Assembly: GCA_963751695.1 (NCBI GenBank)
Contig: CAVVVP010000009.1
Span: 248,001-312,000, forward strand
DNA length: 64,000 nucleotides
Source: SZUA-22 sp963751695
GTDB taxonomy: Bacteria > Bacteroidota > Ignavibacteria > Ignavibacteriales > Melioribacteraceae
Reading direction: 5' to 3'
The translations under genes were made by a program, and so were the position numbers. Under the pieces are notes generated by a model. That model did not search any database and was not told where the DNA came from. It saw nothing but the letters and a program-made list of their open reading frames with translations. Shown here piece after piece: positions 27,215-34,608 of the stretch (position 1 is its first letter; each line of letters starts with the position of its first letter).

Positions 27215-27925
27215 TCAAAAATATTTTTTAGAAATTTTATCTTTAATAATTATTGATTTATAAGTCATATTCCACATCCAATAATAGAGTATTGTAAATG
27301 CAACTAAAGAAAGATAGAATATTAGCTGCATGTTCCCATTCATTTTGAAGTCAACAACTGGGCCAGCATTGTCATCATTTGCTGATCCGGGATGTAAACC
27401 TGTCATAATTCTAGGCATTATGAAAATAAAAAATGGAACTGTTAAAAATGATATTATCGAATATACTGCAGAAAGTTTTGCGCGTTTATCTTCATTTTCA
27501 ACTGCTGACCGCAGAGCAAATAGTGAGCCGTAAATTAACAGAAGAATGAAAACTGAAGTTTCACGAGGATCCCAATGCCAAAATGCACCCCAAGTAAACT
27601 TCGCCCATATAGATCCGGTTACAGTTGCCAGTATCGTAAACATCATGCCAATTTGAAGTGCTGCCAATGATTTAGCATCATCGTCCATATCGTTCTTCCG
27701 AAGATATTTTATTCCGTAAACCATTGCCATTAAGAAGGAAATTACAGCAAGCCATGCGGTTGGAACATGGAAAAATATTATTTTTGCTTTTTCTTCGAGG
27801 CCTGGAATAAATGGGAACTCATACCATGTTTCTGGACGAGCAACTATTGGAAAAGCAATTCCAGCAATAATTATGAAGGACATTAAAAGAAATAATATCC
27901 CTTTCCAAATGTAATCTATTCTCAT
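27215..27925 (-). CDS. ccmC: Haem-handling membrane protein CcmC
   Basis: Six hydrophobic segments and the WWD motif WGAFWHWDPRETSVF mark the CcmC branch of haem-handling proteins. Flanking periplasmic His residues occur in IIFFHVPTAW and TGLHPGS. CcmC loads haem onto CcmE. It is first of the four-gene ccm cluster. The ccmA and ccmB transporter genes, often placed directly upstream, are absent here: the upstream neighbour is divergent and unrelated, so they must be elsewhere or missing. Confidence 0.94.
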   Translation of the reverse strand: MRIDYIWKGILFLLMSFIIIAGIAFPIVARPETWYEFPFIPGLEEKAKIIFFHVPTAWLAVISFLMAMVYGIKYLRKNDMDDDAKSLAALQIGMMFTILATVTGSIWAKFTWGAFWHWDPRETSVFILLLIYGSLFALRSAVENEDKRAKLSAVYSIISFLTVPFFIFIMPRIMTGLHPGSANDDNAGPVVDFKMNGNMQLIFYLSLVAFTILYYWMWNMTYKSIIIKDKISKKYF

Positions 27926-27944
27926 TTCACTTTTTTTTTAGTTT

Positions 27945-27975
27945 AAAAAAGAGGTTTTGCATATGTGCAAACCTC
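27945..27975 (-). terminator. Terminator-like hairpin in the leader of ccmC
   Basis: On the minus strand GAGGTTTGCA pairs with TGCAAAACCTC (one bulged base) and is followed by six T. It lies about 25 nt before the ccmC start with no minus-strand gene upstream to terminate, so it could be a leader attenuator or the remains of a lost upstream gene. Confidence 0.5.
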
Positions 27976-28161
27976 CCATTTCAAGACCATGTAAGATAGA
28001 TATTAACTATAAAATTTACAATGGAAATAGTATTACCAATCTTAAAGAGCATATAATATCTGATTACTAGTGCTGAAACCTTTGACAATTTTCCACTTCA
28101 GATATTTTTAGTAAGTTGAACAATAAATTATAAAGTTCGTCTAACTTTAAGATTGAAGTTA

Positions 28162-29283
28162 ATGGAAAATATTAATAATAATAAGAAAACAAAAATGGCT
28201 GGTGGAAATCCTATAAAAAGAATGTTCGACTTGTATACAAGTGAATTGTCATTTGATGAGATAGAAAGAGTAATTAAAAAAGAATCTGCAGCGGTATATG
28301 AATTTTATAAGACCGAAATTCCCCAAGCAACTCCTTATCAAAATAAATTTCAAAGAGTACTAATCTTTACTCGTTCATTATTCAATGCATTTTTGCTAAA
28401 AATGTCAGCCGCTCGAAGGGTTTTCTATCTCTCAGCCGTGCTTATTTTTATAGTTGGATTATTTGTAAATAATGATGCCTATATAATTTTTTCTTTTCTT
28501 ATAATTAACTTCCTCCTTGCATTTGAACTCGCAGACAAATTAATCGTAAGAGACGACTTAGAGTTGGCAAAAAAAATCCAAATAAGTTTGATGCCGGATT
28601 CTCCTCCAAAGAATGAATTTTATGATATAACAGCACATACAGAAGCTGCCCAGCATGTTGGCGGTGATTATTTCGATCTAATTGAGGCGGAAAAATCTGG
28701 TAAGACATTTATTGTTATTGGGGATATTTCTGGAAAAGGAATGGCTGCAGCACTTTATATGGTGAGAGTTCAGGCAATTGTTCATTTTCTTATAGAAAAC
28801 CATTCAGATGTTAAAGAGATAATTATCGAGTTAAAAAAGTATTTTGCAAAAAGATTGAAAAGAGAATATTTTCTTACTATTACAATTGCATCAATTGACC
28901 ACAAAGGAAAAATTAGATTCTGTCGTGCTGGTCATACTCCGATCTACCATTATATAAAGAGTATGAATGAAGTAGTTGAACTTAATCCAAAAGGTTTAGC
29001 TATCGGGTTAAATGATAAAGGTGTGTTTGAAAAGACTTTGAGCGAAGAAACGATTCAAGCAGAGAAAGATGATATTTTATTCTTTTTTACCGATGGTGTG
29101 ACTGAGATGATGAATGTACATAAAATGCAGTTCGGTGAAGAAAGAATAAAGAAGATACTGATAGAAAATGCTGATAAATCTGTTGAAGAAATTAAGGAAA
29201 GAATTTTGGACACTGTTCAAAGATTCAGAGCTGATGCTCCAGTAAATGATGATCTGTCTTTAGTTGTTTTAAAGACTAAATAA
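28162..29283 (+). CDS. Membrane PP2C/SpoIIE-type serine phosphatase
   Basis: An N-terminal cytoplasmic helical part (1-80) and two membrane helices (about 90-130, RVFYLSAVLIFIVGLFV and YIIFSFLIINFLLAF) precede a SpoIIE/RsbU-like PP2C domain. That domain has LAKKIQISLMP, HVGGDYFDLIE, IGDISGKGMAAAL, FCRAGHTPI and the metal-binding FFFTDGVTEMMN and NDDLSLVV. Such phosphatases reactivate anti-anti-sigma proteins in partner switching. ATG at 28162 is preferred over an upstream TTG. A matching RsbW-like kinase lies 1.6 kb away; no STAS-domain antagonist is in the window. Confidence 0.9.
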   Translation: MENINNNKKTKMAGGNPIKRMFDLYTSELSFDEIERVIKKESAAVYEFYKTEIPQATPYQNKFQRVLIFTRSLFNAFLLKMSAARRVFYLSAVLIFIVGLFVNNDAYIIFSFLIINFLLAFELADKLIVRDDLELAKKIQISLMPDSPPKNEFYDITAHTEAAQHVGGDYFDLIEAEKSGKTFIVIGDISGKGMAAALYMVRVQAIVHFLIENHSDVKEIIIELKKYFAKRLKREYFLTITIASIDHKGKIRFCRAGHTPIYHYIKSMNEVVELNPKGLAIGLNDKGVFEKTLSEETIQAEKDDILFFFTDGVTEMMNVHKMQFGEERIKKILIENADKSVEEIKERILDTVQRFRADAPVNDDLSLVVLKTK

Positions 29284-29284
29284 T

Positions 29285-30874
29285 CTATTCTTCATAGATC
29301 TCAAACTCTTCGTCGTCAGGCCTCATTCCATCATACATTTTTTCAAGGGAAGTAAAAGCAGCGTAACTTCCACGATGAGCGGCTTTTCTATATAAATCTG
29401 CTGCCTCAGCCTTATTTTGTTTAACCCCTAATCCCTTTTCATAGCAATAAGCAAGTGCAGCTTGTGCAGATACTGATCCTTCATCAGAAGCTTCAATAAG
29501 CAGATTGATATTTTCTTTAGTATTACCATCCCCTGCTTGAATATTAGCAAAGGCAATTCTAACACTTGCCTCAAGACTTCCTAGCTCAACAGCTTTTTGC
29601 CAATATTCTAGTGCTTCATCTTTATCCTGTTCTACAAGAGTTCCAGAGTAATAGCACAAACCAGTTTCAATTATTGAATAAATGTGATTTTTATTAACAC
29701 CTTTTTCCAACAATTCTAATGCTTGTTCGTCAGTAAGTTGATAGTCCAATCCAAGAGCAACTAATCCTGCCCAAACATACATTGCATCTGGATCTTCTGT
29801 GTCAACTCTAGTTTTAAGTATCTGGAAATAGCCATCCGACTGAACTAAATTCATTAAATATTCTGCTGCCTTTCTAGATCCAAGTCGATAAGCATGAATG
29901 TATCTTGCAGATGCTTTTATAATATCCGCTTCGACCATAATACCTTCTTGGAAGGCTCTACCAGCAATAAGTAAGGCTTCCGGACTTCCTTTGTTAACTG
30001 CATATTGTATAAGACCAATGCCGGTTGTATCATTTTTGGAGACTGAATCTGGAAATTTCGAAATACCTAGTAATTGTTTAAGTTCTTTGTTGTTTTTATC
30101 TAGAACATTATCAATATATTTTTTGGCATCAGCTTCAGTCAGACTATCTTCTTCCAGATTGATAAAATCAAGCTCCCAATCCTCACCCCATACTGCTGCT
30201 TGCGAAGCATTGATGGTTGACACAATTGCTGGAGATGCTTTATTAATCGTCTCATCATCCTCGCGTGATTCTTCTGGAAGCTCAATACCCATTTTTTGGA
30301 ATTCTTTAACAGCATCAATTGCTGGTTCAAAATCTTGAGCCGCAGATTTTTTAACCCAATAATAAGCTTCGGTATAGTTTCTATTTACAACAAGATTATC
30401 AGTTAAAAAGATTCCATAGACAAACTGCGCTTCTGGCATTCCATTCTTTGCTGCAGCTTTAAAATAGTTATAAGCTTGAAAAGGATTCCACTCCACACCG
30501 ATTCCATTATTTAGCATAATAGCATAATTGAACCATGCTGATGTCAAATTCTTCTGTACTGCTTTTTCAATCCAGGAAACTGCGCGAACTGTGTCTCTCG
30601 GTAAACCTTGTCCCGTCAGATATCTTATTCCGAGTTCATGCTGGGCAATAGGATCACCTTGATTTGCTTTGTTCTGCAAAATATAAGCAGTCATTAATGG
30701 ATAAGAAGGATACCTAGGTTTAATTAGTGGGTAAGAGTGATTATATGGCCACTTCTGTTTAACTGCTTTGCTGATTGTTGTATCAGGGTATTGCGATAAA
30801 ACTTGATCTTGAGATACAAAGAAAAATAAAAAGCCGAATAGGATTGTATATATTATTTTATTATTCAATTTCAT
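29285..30874 (-). CDS. Exported Sel1-like repeat protein
   Basis: A signal peptide (TILFGFLFFFVSQDQVLSQ) is followed by two blocks of Sel1-like repeats of about 36 residues (DPIAQHELGIRYLTGQGLPRD, MPEAQFVYGIFL, SVSAQAALAYCYEKGLGVKQN). A less regular Ser- and Glu-rich part (about 190-270) separates them. Sel1 repeats are alpha-alpha solenoids that bind proteins; no enzyme domain is present. The gene converges with the phosphatase gene, whose stop is one base away, and is downstream of the RsbW-like kinase on the same strand (50 nt). This placement suggests, but does not prove, a link to that signalling module. Confidence 0.88.
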   Translation of the reverse strand: MKLNNKIIYTILFGFLFFFVSQDQVLSQYPDTTISKAVKQKWPYNHSYPLIKPRYPSYPLMTAYILQNKANQGDPIAQHELGIRYLTGQGLPRDTVRAVSWIEKAVQKNLTSAWFNYAIMLNNGIGVEWNPFQAYNYFKAAAKNGMPEAQFVYGIFLTDNLVVNRNYTEAYYWVKKSAAQDFEPAIDAVKEFQKMGIELPEESREDDETINKASPAIVSTINASQAAVWGEDWELDFINLEEDSLTEADAKKYIDNVLDKNNKELKQLLGISKFPDSVSKNDTTGIGLIQYAVNKGSPEALLIAGRAFQEGIMVEADIIKASARYIHAYRLGSRKAAEYLMNLVQSDGYFQILKTRVDTEDPDAMYVWAGLVALGLDYQLTDEQALELLEKGVNKNHIYSIIETGLCYYSGTLVEQDKDEALEYWQKAVELGSLEASVRIAFANIQAGDGNTKENINLLIEASDEGSVSAQAALAYCYEKGLGVKQNKAEAADLYRKAAHRGSYAAFTSLEKMYDGMRPDDEEFEIYEE

Positions 30875-30923
30875 TTTCTTATTTAATAATATTAGTTCTG
30901 AGTCGCAAGTCTGAAAAATTGAC

Positions 30924-31343
30924 TCATTCAGTTAAGTTTTTACTAAATGAAGTAATATTTAGACCGTTATTCGAGGAATATTCAGTAGAATCCATCAAAG
31001 ATGTGATAATATAAAGTCCCATTCCGCCTTCCGGAGCTGAGCTAAGATCGTCAGGATTAAATTCCAATGTTGGTTTTTGTATGTTTGTTCGTGGTATTCC
31101 TGTTTCCATAATATCAATATCAATAAATTTTTGATTAATACTAACTATCAAATCAATTTTCTTGCCAGGTAATCCTCTATATGAATGTTTAATCACATTG
31201 TTCAGAGCTTCCATCAAACAGATTTCTACAGAGTCAATTACATTTATTGAGACTCTTTCAGCAATTGCAAAAGCTTTAATCTTCTTACTTACTACAGATA
31301 TATTATGATATTCGCTTGTAATTGCGAATTTTTTAATCGGCAT
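30924..31343 (-). CDS. RsbW-like anti-sigma factor kinase (HATPase_c)
   Basis: This 139-residue single-domain protein is a GHKL ATPase of the RsbW/SpoIIAB class: VEICLMEALNNVIKHSY (N-box), a D-box-like IDIMETGIPR and the G-box GGMGLYII. Such kinases bind a sigma factor, or phosphorylate an anti-anti-sigma protein, in the cytoplasm. The nearby PP2C phosphatase supplies the opposing activity. Neither a sigma factor nor an anti-anti-sigma gene is adjacent, so the target is unknown. It probably shares a transcript with the Sel1-repeat gene downstream. Confidence 0.88.
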   Translation of the reverse strand: MPIKKFAITSEYHNISVVSKKIKAFAIAERVSINVIDSVEICLMEALNNVIKHSYRGLPGKKIDLIVSINQKFIDIDIMETGIPRTNIQKPTLEFNPDDLSSAPEGGMGLYIITSLMDSTEYSSNNGLNITSFSKNLTE

Positions 31344-31529
31344 ATAATAGCATTATTGAAATTTTAGATTGAAAAATAATTAAAAAAAGTGAATTGATAC
31401 ATTCCAGAACGATTTAAGTAATGAAGTAATGTATAGTTTTAACAACTTATTCATAAACCTATGTATAATATTCAATACAAAACTCAACAAATATTGTGCT
31501 AAACATTTTAATTTTATACAAGATTGATT

Positions 31530-31545
31530 TGGCACTTGGTTTGCA
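31530..31545 (+). promoter_or_regulatory. Candidate sigma-54 (-24/-12) promoter
   Basis: TGGCAC, five bases, TTGCA matches the -24/-12 consensus with exact spacing, 36 nt before the outer-membrane protein start at 31581. It has the same TGGCAC-N5-TTGC core as the site at 1363. The 5' leader would be about 25 nt and contains the ribosome site GGGGGGA. Confidence 0.65.
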
Positions 31546-31580
31546 TTTTGTGTGTACACAAACAAATTATGGGGGGATCC

Positions 31581-32222
31581 ATGAAAAAGATTGTAGTTAT
31601 TATTTTATGCTTATTACCGGCCTTAACATTCTCACAACGTCATTCTGCAGCAATTAGCTTTGGGCATTTTAAACCTGAAGCAACGGAGGGAGGTTTTCAA
31701 TTGGGATATAAGGGAGAGAAATTTGTTGACAGAAACCTTAGTCTCGGATGGAGTGTTAGTTGGTTTCATAAAAACTATATTGATAAAGTATTGCTTGATC
31801 AACTCGTTAATTATTATGGAGTTGCTGATGGAGAATTATCTGAAAGAAGATCGACAACTAATCTTCATTCCGTACCATTGATGGCAAGTGCAACAGCATA
31901 TATACCACTTTTCCCTATAGTTAGTCTTTATATTACTGGAAGTGCAGGGGCTGAAGCTTTGCTTATCTTCTACAAAAACCTCGAAGATGAGAATCAAAAT
32001 GAATTCAAATCTGCTTGGGATTTCAGCTGGCAGCTTGGAACAGGCCTAACTTATAAGATTGGTAACAGATCTGATATTTACGGTGAACTTTCTTACCACA
32101 ATTCGAATCCAAGTTGGACGTATACAGTAACTGATCCTGAAACAGGTGCAACTAGACATCTTGAACAATCATTCGATATGAGTGGAGTTGCATTGAAATT
32201 TGGATTTAAATTTTTCTGGTAA
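31581..32222 (+). CDS. Small outer-membrane beta-barrel protein
   Basis: The start at 31581 follows GGGGGGATCC and opens a clear signal peptide (KKIVVIILCLLPALTFS). The mature part of about 195 residues alternates polar and aromatic residues in amphipathic strands (GFQLGYKGEKFV, LSLGWSVSWFHKNY, SWQLGTGLTYKIG) and ends in a Trp after KFGFKFF, as expected for an outer-membrane barrel. It resembles eight-stranded barrels of the OmpW/OprF size class, but I cannot assign a family. A candidate sigma-54 promoter drives it, so expression is probably conditional. Confidence 0.8.
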   Translation: MKKIVVIILCLLPALTFSQRHSAAISFGHFKPEATEGGFQLGYKGEKFVDRNLSLGWSVSWFHKNYIDKVLLDQLVNYYGVADGELSERRSTTNLHSVPLMASATAYIPLFPIVSLYITGSAGAEALLIFYKNLEDENQNEFKSAWDFSWQLGTGLTYKIGNRSDIYGELSYHNSNPSWTYTVTDPETGATRHLEQSFDMSGVALKFGFKFFW

Positions 32223-32295
32223 TTTCGATTGGATAAACTATTTTTTATCTTAATATTCTAACAAGATAAGTTATCCAATAATAATGGAGGATGAA

Positions 32296-32646
32296 ATGCC
32301 AAAGGTAGTACATTTTGAAATTCTTGGAAATAATCCTGAAGAGTTAAATAAATTCTATAGTGATGTTTTTGATTGGGAAATTGATACAAATAATCCAATC
32401 GGTTATGGGATGGTAAAGAGCAGTGGTGAGGGTAGCATCGGGGGAGGTATTGGAAAAGTTGAGGAAGGACTTCCACCACATGCTACTTTTTATATTGAAG
32501 TTGGAGATGTTCAATCATATCTTGATAAACTCTCTCAGTTAGGCGGTCAGGTTTTAGTACCTAAAACTGAGATTCCTAACATGGTGACTTTTGCGTTATT
32601 CCAGGATCCAGAGGGAAATAAAGTTGGTCTTGTCCAAAGTGAATAA
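32296..32646 (+). CDS. Glyoxalase/bleomycin-resistance (VOC) superfamily protein
   Basis: This small cytoplasmic protein has the VOC fold as two beta-alpha-beta-beta-beta halves: VVHFEILGNNPEELNKFYSDVF and ATFYIEVGDVQSYLDKLSQLGG, ending in FALFQDPEGNKVGLVQ. Members bind a divalent metal or small ligand; this one resembles the uncharacterised group annotated as VOC family protein, and its substrate is unknown. The ATG at 32296 has GGAGG five bases upstream, whereas an ATG at 32284 would overlap that site. It precedes the YCII gene by 37 nt. Confidence 0.88.
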   Translation: MPKVVHFEILGNNPEELNKFYSDVFDWEIDTNNPIGYGMVKSSGEGSIGGGIGKVEEGLPPHATFYIEVGDVQSYLDKLSQLGGQVLVPKTEIPNMVTFALFQDPEGNKVGLVQSE

Positions 32647-32683
32647 ATATCATTTAACTTGATAAAACTTTAGAGATGAGGTA

Positions 32684-33070
32684 ATGCGAATGATTTTAAT
32701 ATTTTGCTTATCAAGAACAGTTTTCTCCGCTCAAGAAGATGCTAATGATATGAGTTTTATGAGAGAATATTTTTTCTTCGAACTTATTCGTATTCCTGAT
32801 AGACTTGCTCTTGAGAGTGTAACCACATCAAGAATTCAAAAGTCTCATTTAGATAATATCGACAGTCTTCATAAAACCGGAAAGTTATTAGTAGCCGGAC
32901 CATTTGGAGATGAAAAGGGAAGAGGGATATTCATTTTAAAGGCTGAGTCTTTAGAAGATGCAATTAAAATGTGAGAGAGTGATCCGGCGATAAAGAATAA
33001 AAGGTTGAATTAAAAATTAAGACCTTGTTGGACAGACAAAAGAGTATTTACAGCTGAGAATGAAGATTGA
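32684..33070 (+). pseudogene. YCII-domain protein gene with two in-frame stop codons
   Basis: A short signal-like start (MRMILIFCLSRTVFSAQ) is followed by a YCII/YciI-type domain: EYFFFELIRIPDR, QKSHLDNIDSLHKTGKLLVAGPFGD, GIFILKAESLEDAIKM. The frame meets TGA at 32972, yet coding continues in the same frame with ESDPAIKNKRLN, the family's conserved ESDPAI element. TAA follows at 33011, then KLRPCWTDKRVFTAENED to TGA at 33068. Because no base is gained or lost, these look like true nonsense substitutions. The truncated product would lack the end of the domain. Confidence 0.8.
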
Positions 33071-33094
33071 ACAGGGAGTTACAACTCCCTGTTC
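33069..33094 (-). terminator. Stem-loop after the peroxiredoxin gene
   Basis: A perfect 12-bp stem (GAACAGGGAGTT / AACTCCCTGTTC) with a 2-base loop lies 10 nt beyond the peroxiredoxin stop. It may also serve the convergent YCII remnant. Confidence 0.65.
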
Positions 33095-33103
33095 AATAAA
33101 TAA

Positions 33104-33754
33104 TCAATCTAATGATTTATGACAGAACCACCAGTCATAACAATCATATTCAGATTTTCTTTTAGCTGCATCTTTAACATTCGTTGCTGGAGGTATGATC
33201 ACTCTATCTCCAATTAATGAGTTGTTAGGCCAGTTTTCTGGAAGGGCAACGGAATTAGCTTCATGAGTTTGTAATGCTTTTACAGCACGTAATATTTCAT
33301 CAACGCTTCTTCCAATTTCTTGCGGATAATAAATAACTAATCGTACTTTTCCTTCAGGATCACCAACAAAAACGGCTCTTACTGTATTAGTTCCTTTTCC
33401 TGGATGCAGCATGCCTAATTTCATAGCAACACTATCATTTGCTGCAACAACAGGATACTCAATGTCAACATCTACATTGTCTTTGATCCATTCGATCCAT
33501 TTAATGTGTGAAAATACTTGATCAACTGACATTCCAATTAGCTTTACACCAAGTTTGTCGAACTCTGGTTTCTTTTGCTGGAATGCTACAAATTCTGTAG
33601 TACATACAGGAGTAAAATCAGCTGGATGACTAAATAGTACAAACCAATTTCCTTTCAAATCACCTGGTATGCTCATTTTACCGTGTGTTGTTTGTACATC
33701 CATTTCTGGGAATGCATCTCCTAAAAGCGGCATGTTCATTTTTAATTCTTCCAT
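33104..33754 (-). CDS. Peroxiredoxin (AhpC/Prx6-type, long form)
   Basis: The peroxidatic Cys lies in HPADFTPVCTTEF, the characteristic Prx motif, with Thr and Arg partners (TNTVRAVFV). The 216-residue length and extended C-terminal arm (ending YDCYDWWFCHK, with two further Cys) match the thermophile and anaerobe Prx6-like branch, in which C-terminal Cys residues act in recycling. It reduces hydrogen and organic peroxides in the cytoplasm. The ATG follows GAGG. It sits near a glutathione peroxidase and a CarH-like regulator on the same strand, forming an oxidative-stress neighbourhood. Confidence 0.94.
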   Translation of the reverse strand: MEELKMNMPLLGDAFPEMDVQTTHGKMSIPGDLKGNWFVLFSHPADFTPVCTTEFVAFQQKKPEFDKLGVKLIGMSVDQVFSHIKWIEWIKDNVDVDIEYPVVAANDSVAMKLGMLHPGKGTNTVRAVFVGDPEGKVRLVIYYPQEIGRSVDEILRAVKALQTHEANSVALPENWPNNSLIGDRVIIPPATNVKDAAKRKSEYDCYDWWFCHKSLD

Positions 33755-33872
33755 TTTTTCCTCTTTTCTTATTTTTTTAATTTGTGATTCATCAATTTAC
33801 TTTACTTTGTAAAATAAATCAAATTTATAATTTTTATTGTAAGATTTAAAACATTTAAGAAAGAGGGCTAAA

Positions 33873-33971
33873 ATGTTTGGCGAATATCAACCTATTCGTA
33901 AAGTGAGTCAAGAAATTGATAGAACTTTTATAAAAAGGACTTTTATTGAGAAATTAAGAGAAGGAATATAG
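33873..33971 (+). CDS. Possible 32-residue small protein
   Basis: A short ATG-TAG frame behind AGAGGG in the 270-nt gap between the peroxiredoxin and glutathione peroxidase genes encodes a basic, probably helical peptide (MFGEYQPIRKVSQEIDR and onward). Nothing recognisable is in it. It is included because the ribosome site is good and the gap is otherwise empty, but chance is a fair explanation. Confidence 0.25.
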   Translation: MFGEYQPIRKVSQEIDRTFIKRTFIEKLREGI

Positions 33972-34024
33972 AACTCTGTGTTTGGTAATCGGTTAAAAAA
34001 ATAGAAAATAGTTAATACTGAGAT

Positions 34025-34588
34025 TTAACTTTGAAGTAGTTCCTTAATAGATAACTTTATTTTTTCACTTTCTGGTTTAGTTTTACTTCTATATCTTTTA
34101 ACGATGTTTCCATTTCTGTCAATTAAGAATTTCTCAAAGTTCCACAAAACACCAGATTTTGCAGTAATTGGATTATCTGTAAGCATCTTATATAGAGGTT
34201 CCTTGTCGTCACCCTTTAGCGTAATTTTATCAAATAATTGAAATGTAACATCATAATTAATTGAGCAAAAGTTTATAATTTCTTCATTAGTTCCAGGTTC
34301 TTGACTTCCAAAATTATTGCAAGGAAAAGCTAGTATTTCAAAACCATCATTTTTATACTGCTGATAGATTTTCTCTAAACCTTCATATTGGGAAGTAAAA
34401 CCACATTTACTAGCTACATTAACAATTAATAGCACTTTGCCTTCATACTTTGATAGTTTTACTTCTTGTCCTTCAATGTCTAAAACTGAATATTTATAAA
34501 CATTAGCACTTTCCAATATTTGATCCTCAGTCAGATCTTGTGCTTTCTTTTTACTTCCAAACAGAGATATTCCCAATAGTGCTACCAT
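34025..34588 (-). CDS. Glutathione peroxidase family (thiol peroxidase)
   Basis: The GPx fold is clear: peroxidatic Cys in VNVASKCGFTSQYEGLE, the FPCNNFGSQEPGTNEEI block, and WNFEKFLIDRNG with the catalytic Trp and Asn. In the second block the usual catalytic Gln (PCNQFG) is replaced by Asn. As Cys-type bacterial GPx, it is more likely to use thioredoxin than glutathione. A short hydrophobic N-terminus (VALLGISLFG) may be a weak export signal. It is 20 nt downstream of the CarH-like regulator gene and probably shares its transcript. Confidence 0.92.
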   Translation of the reverse strand: MVALLGISLFGSKKKAQDLTEDQILESANVYKYSVLDIEGQEVKLSKYEGKVLLIVNVASKCGFTSQYEGLEKIYQQYKNDGFEILAFPCNNFGSQEPGTNEEIINFCSINYDVTFQLFDKITLKGDDKEPLYKMLTDNPITAKSGVLWNFEKFLIDRNGNIVKRYRSKTKPESEKIKLSIKELLQS

Positions 34589-34608
34589 AATAAAAATTCT
34601 TTCCTATC

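Noticed and set aside
29898..30338. 146-codon plus-strand frame inside the Sel1-repeat gene
   Set aside because: It lies wholly antisense to a well-supported exported repeat protein and its translation is Ser/Leu-rich with no motif or ribosome site.
32972..32974. TGA as selenocysteine codon in the YCII gene
   Set aside because: No SECIS-like hairpin is evident just downstream, YCII proteins do not have Cys at this site, and a second stop (TAA) follows 12 codons later.
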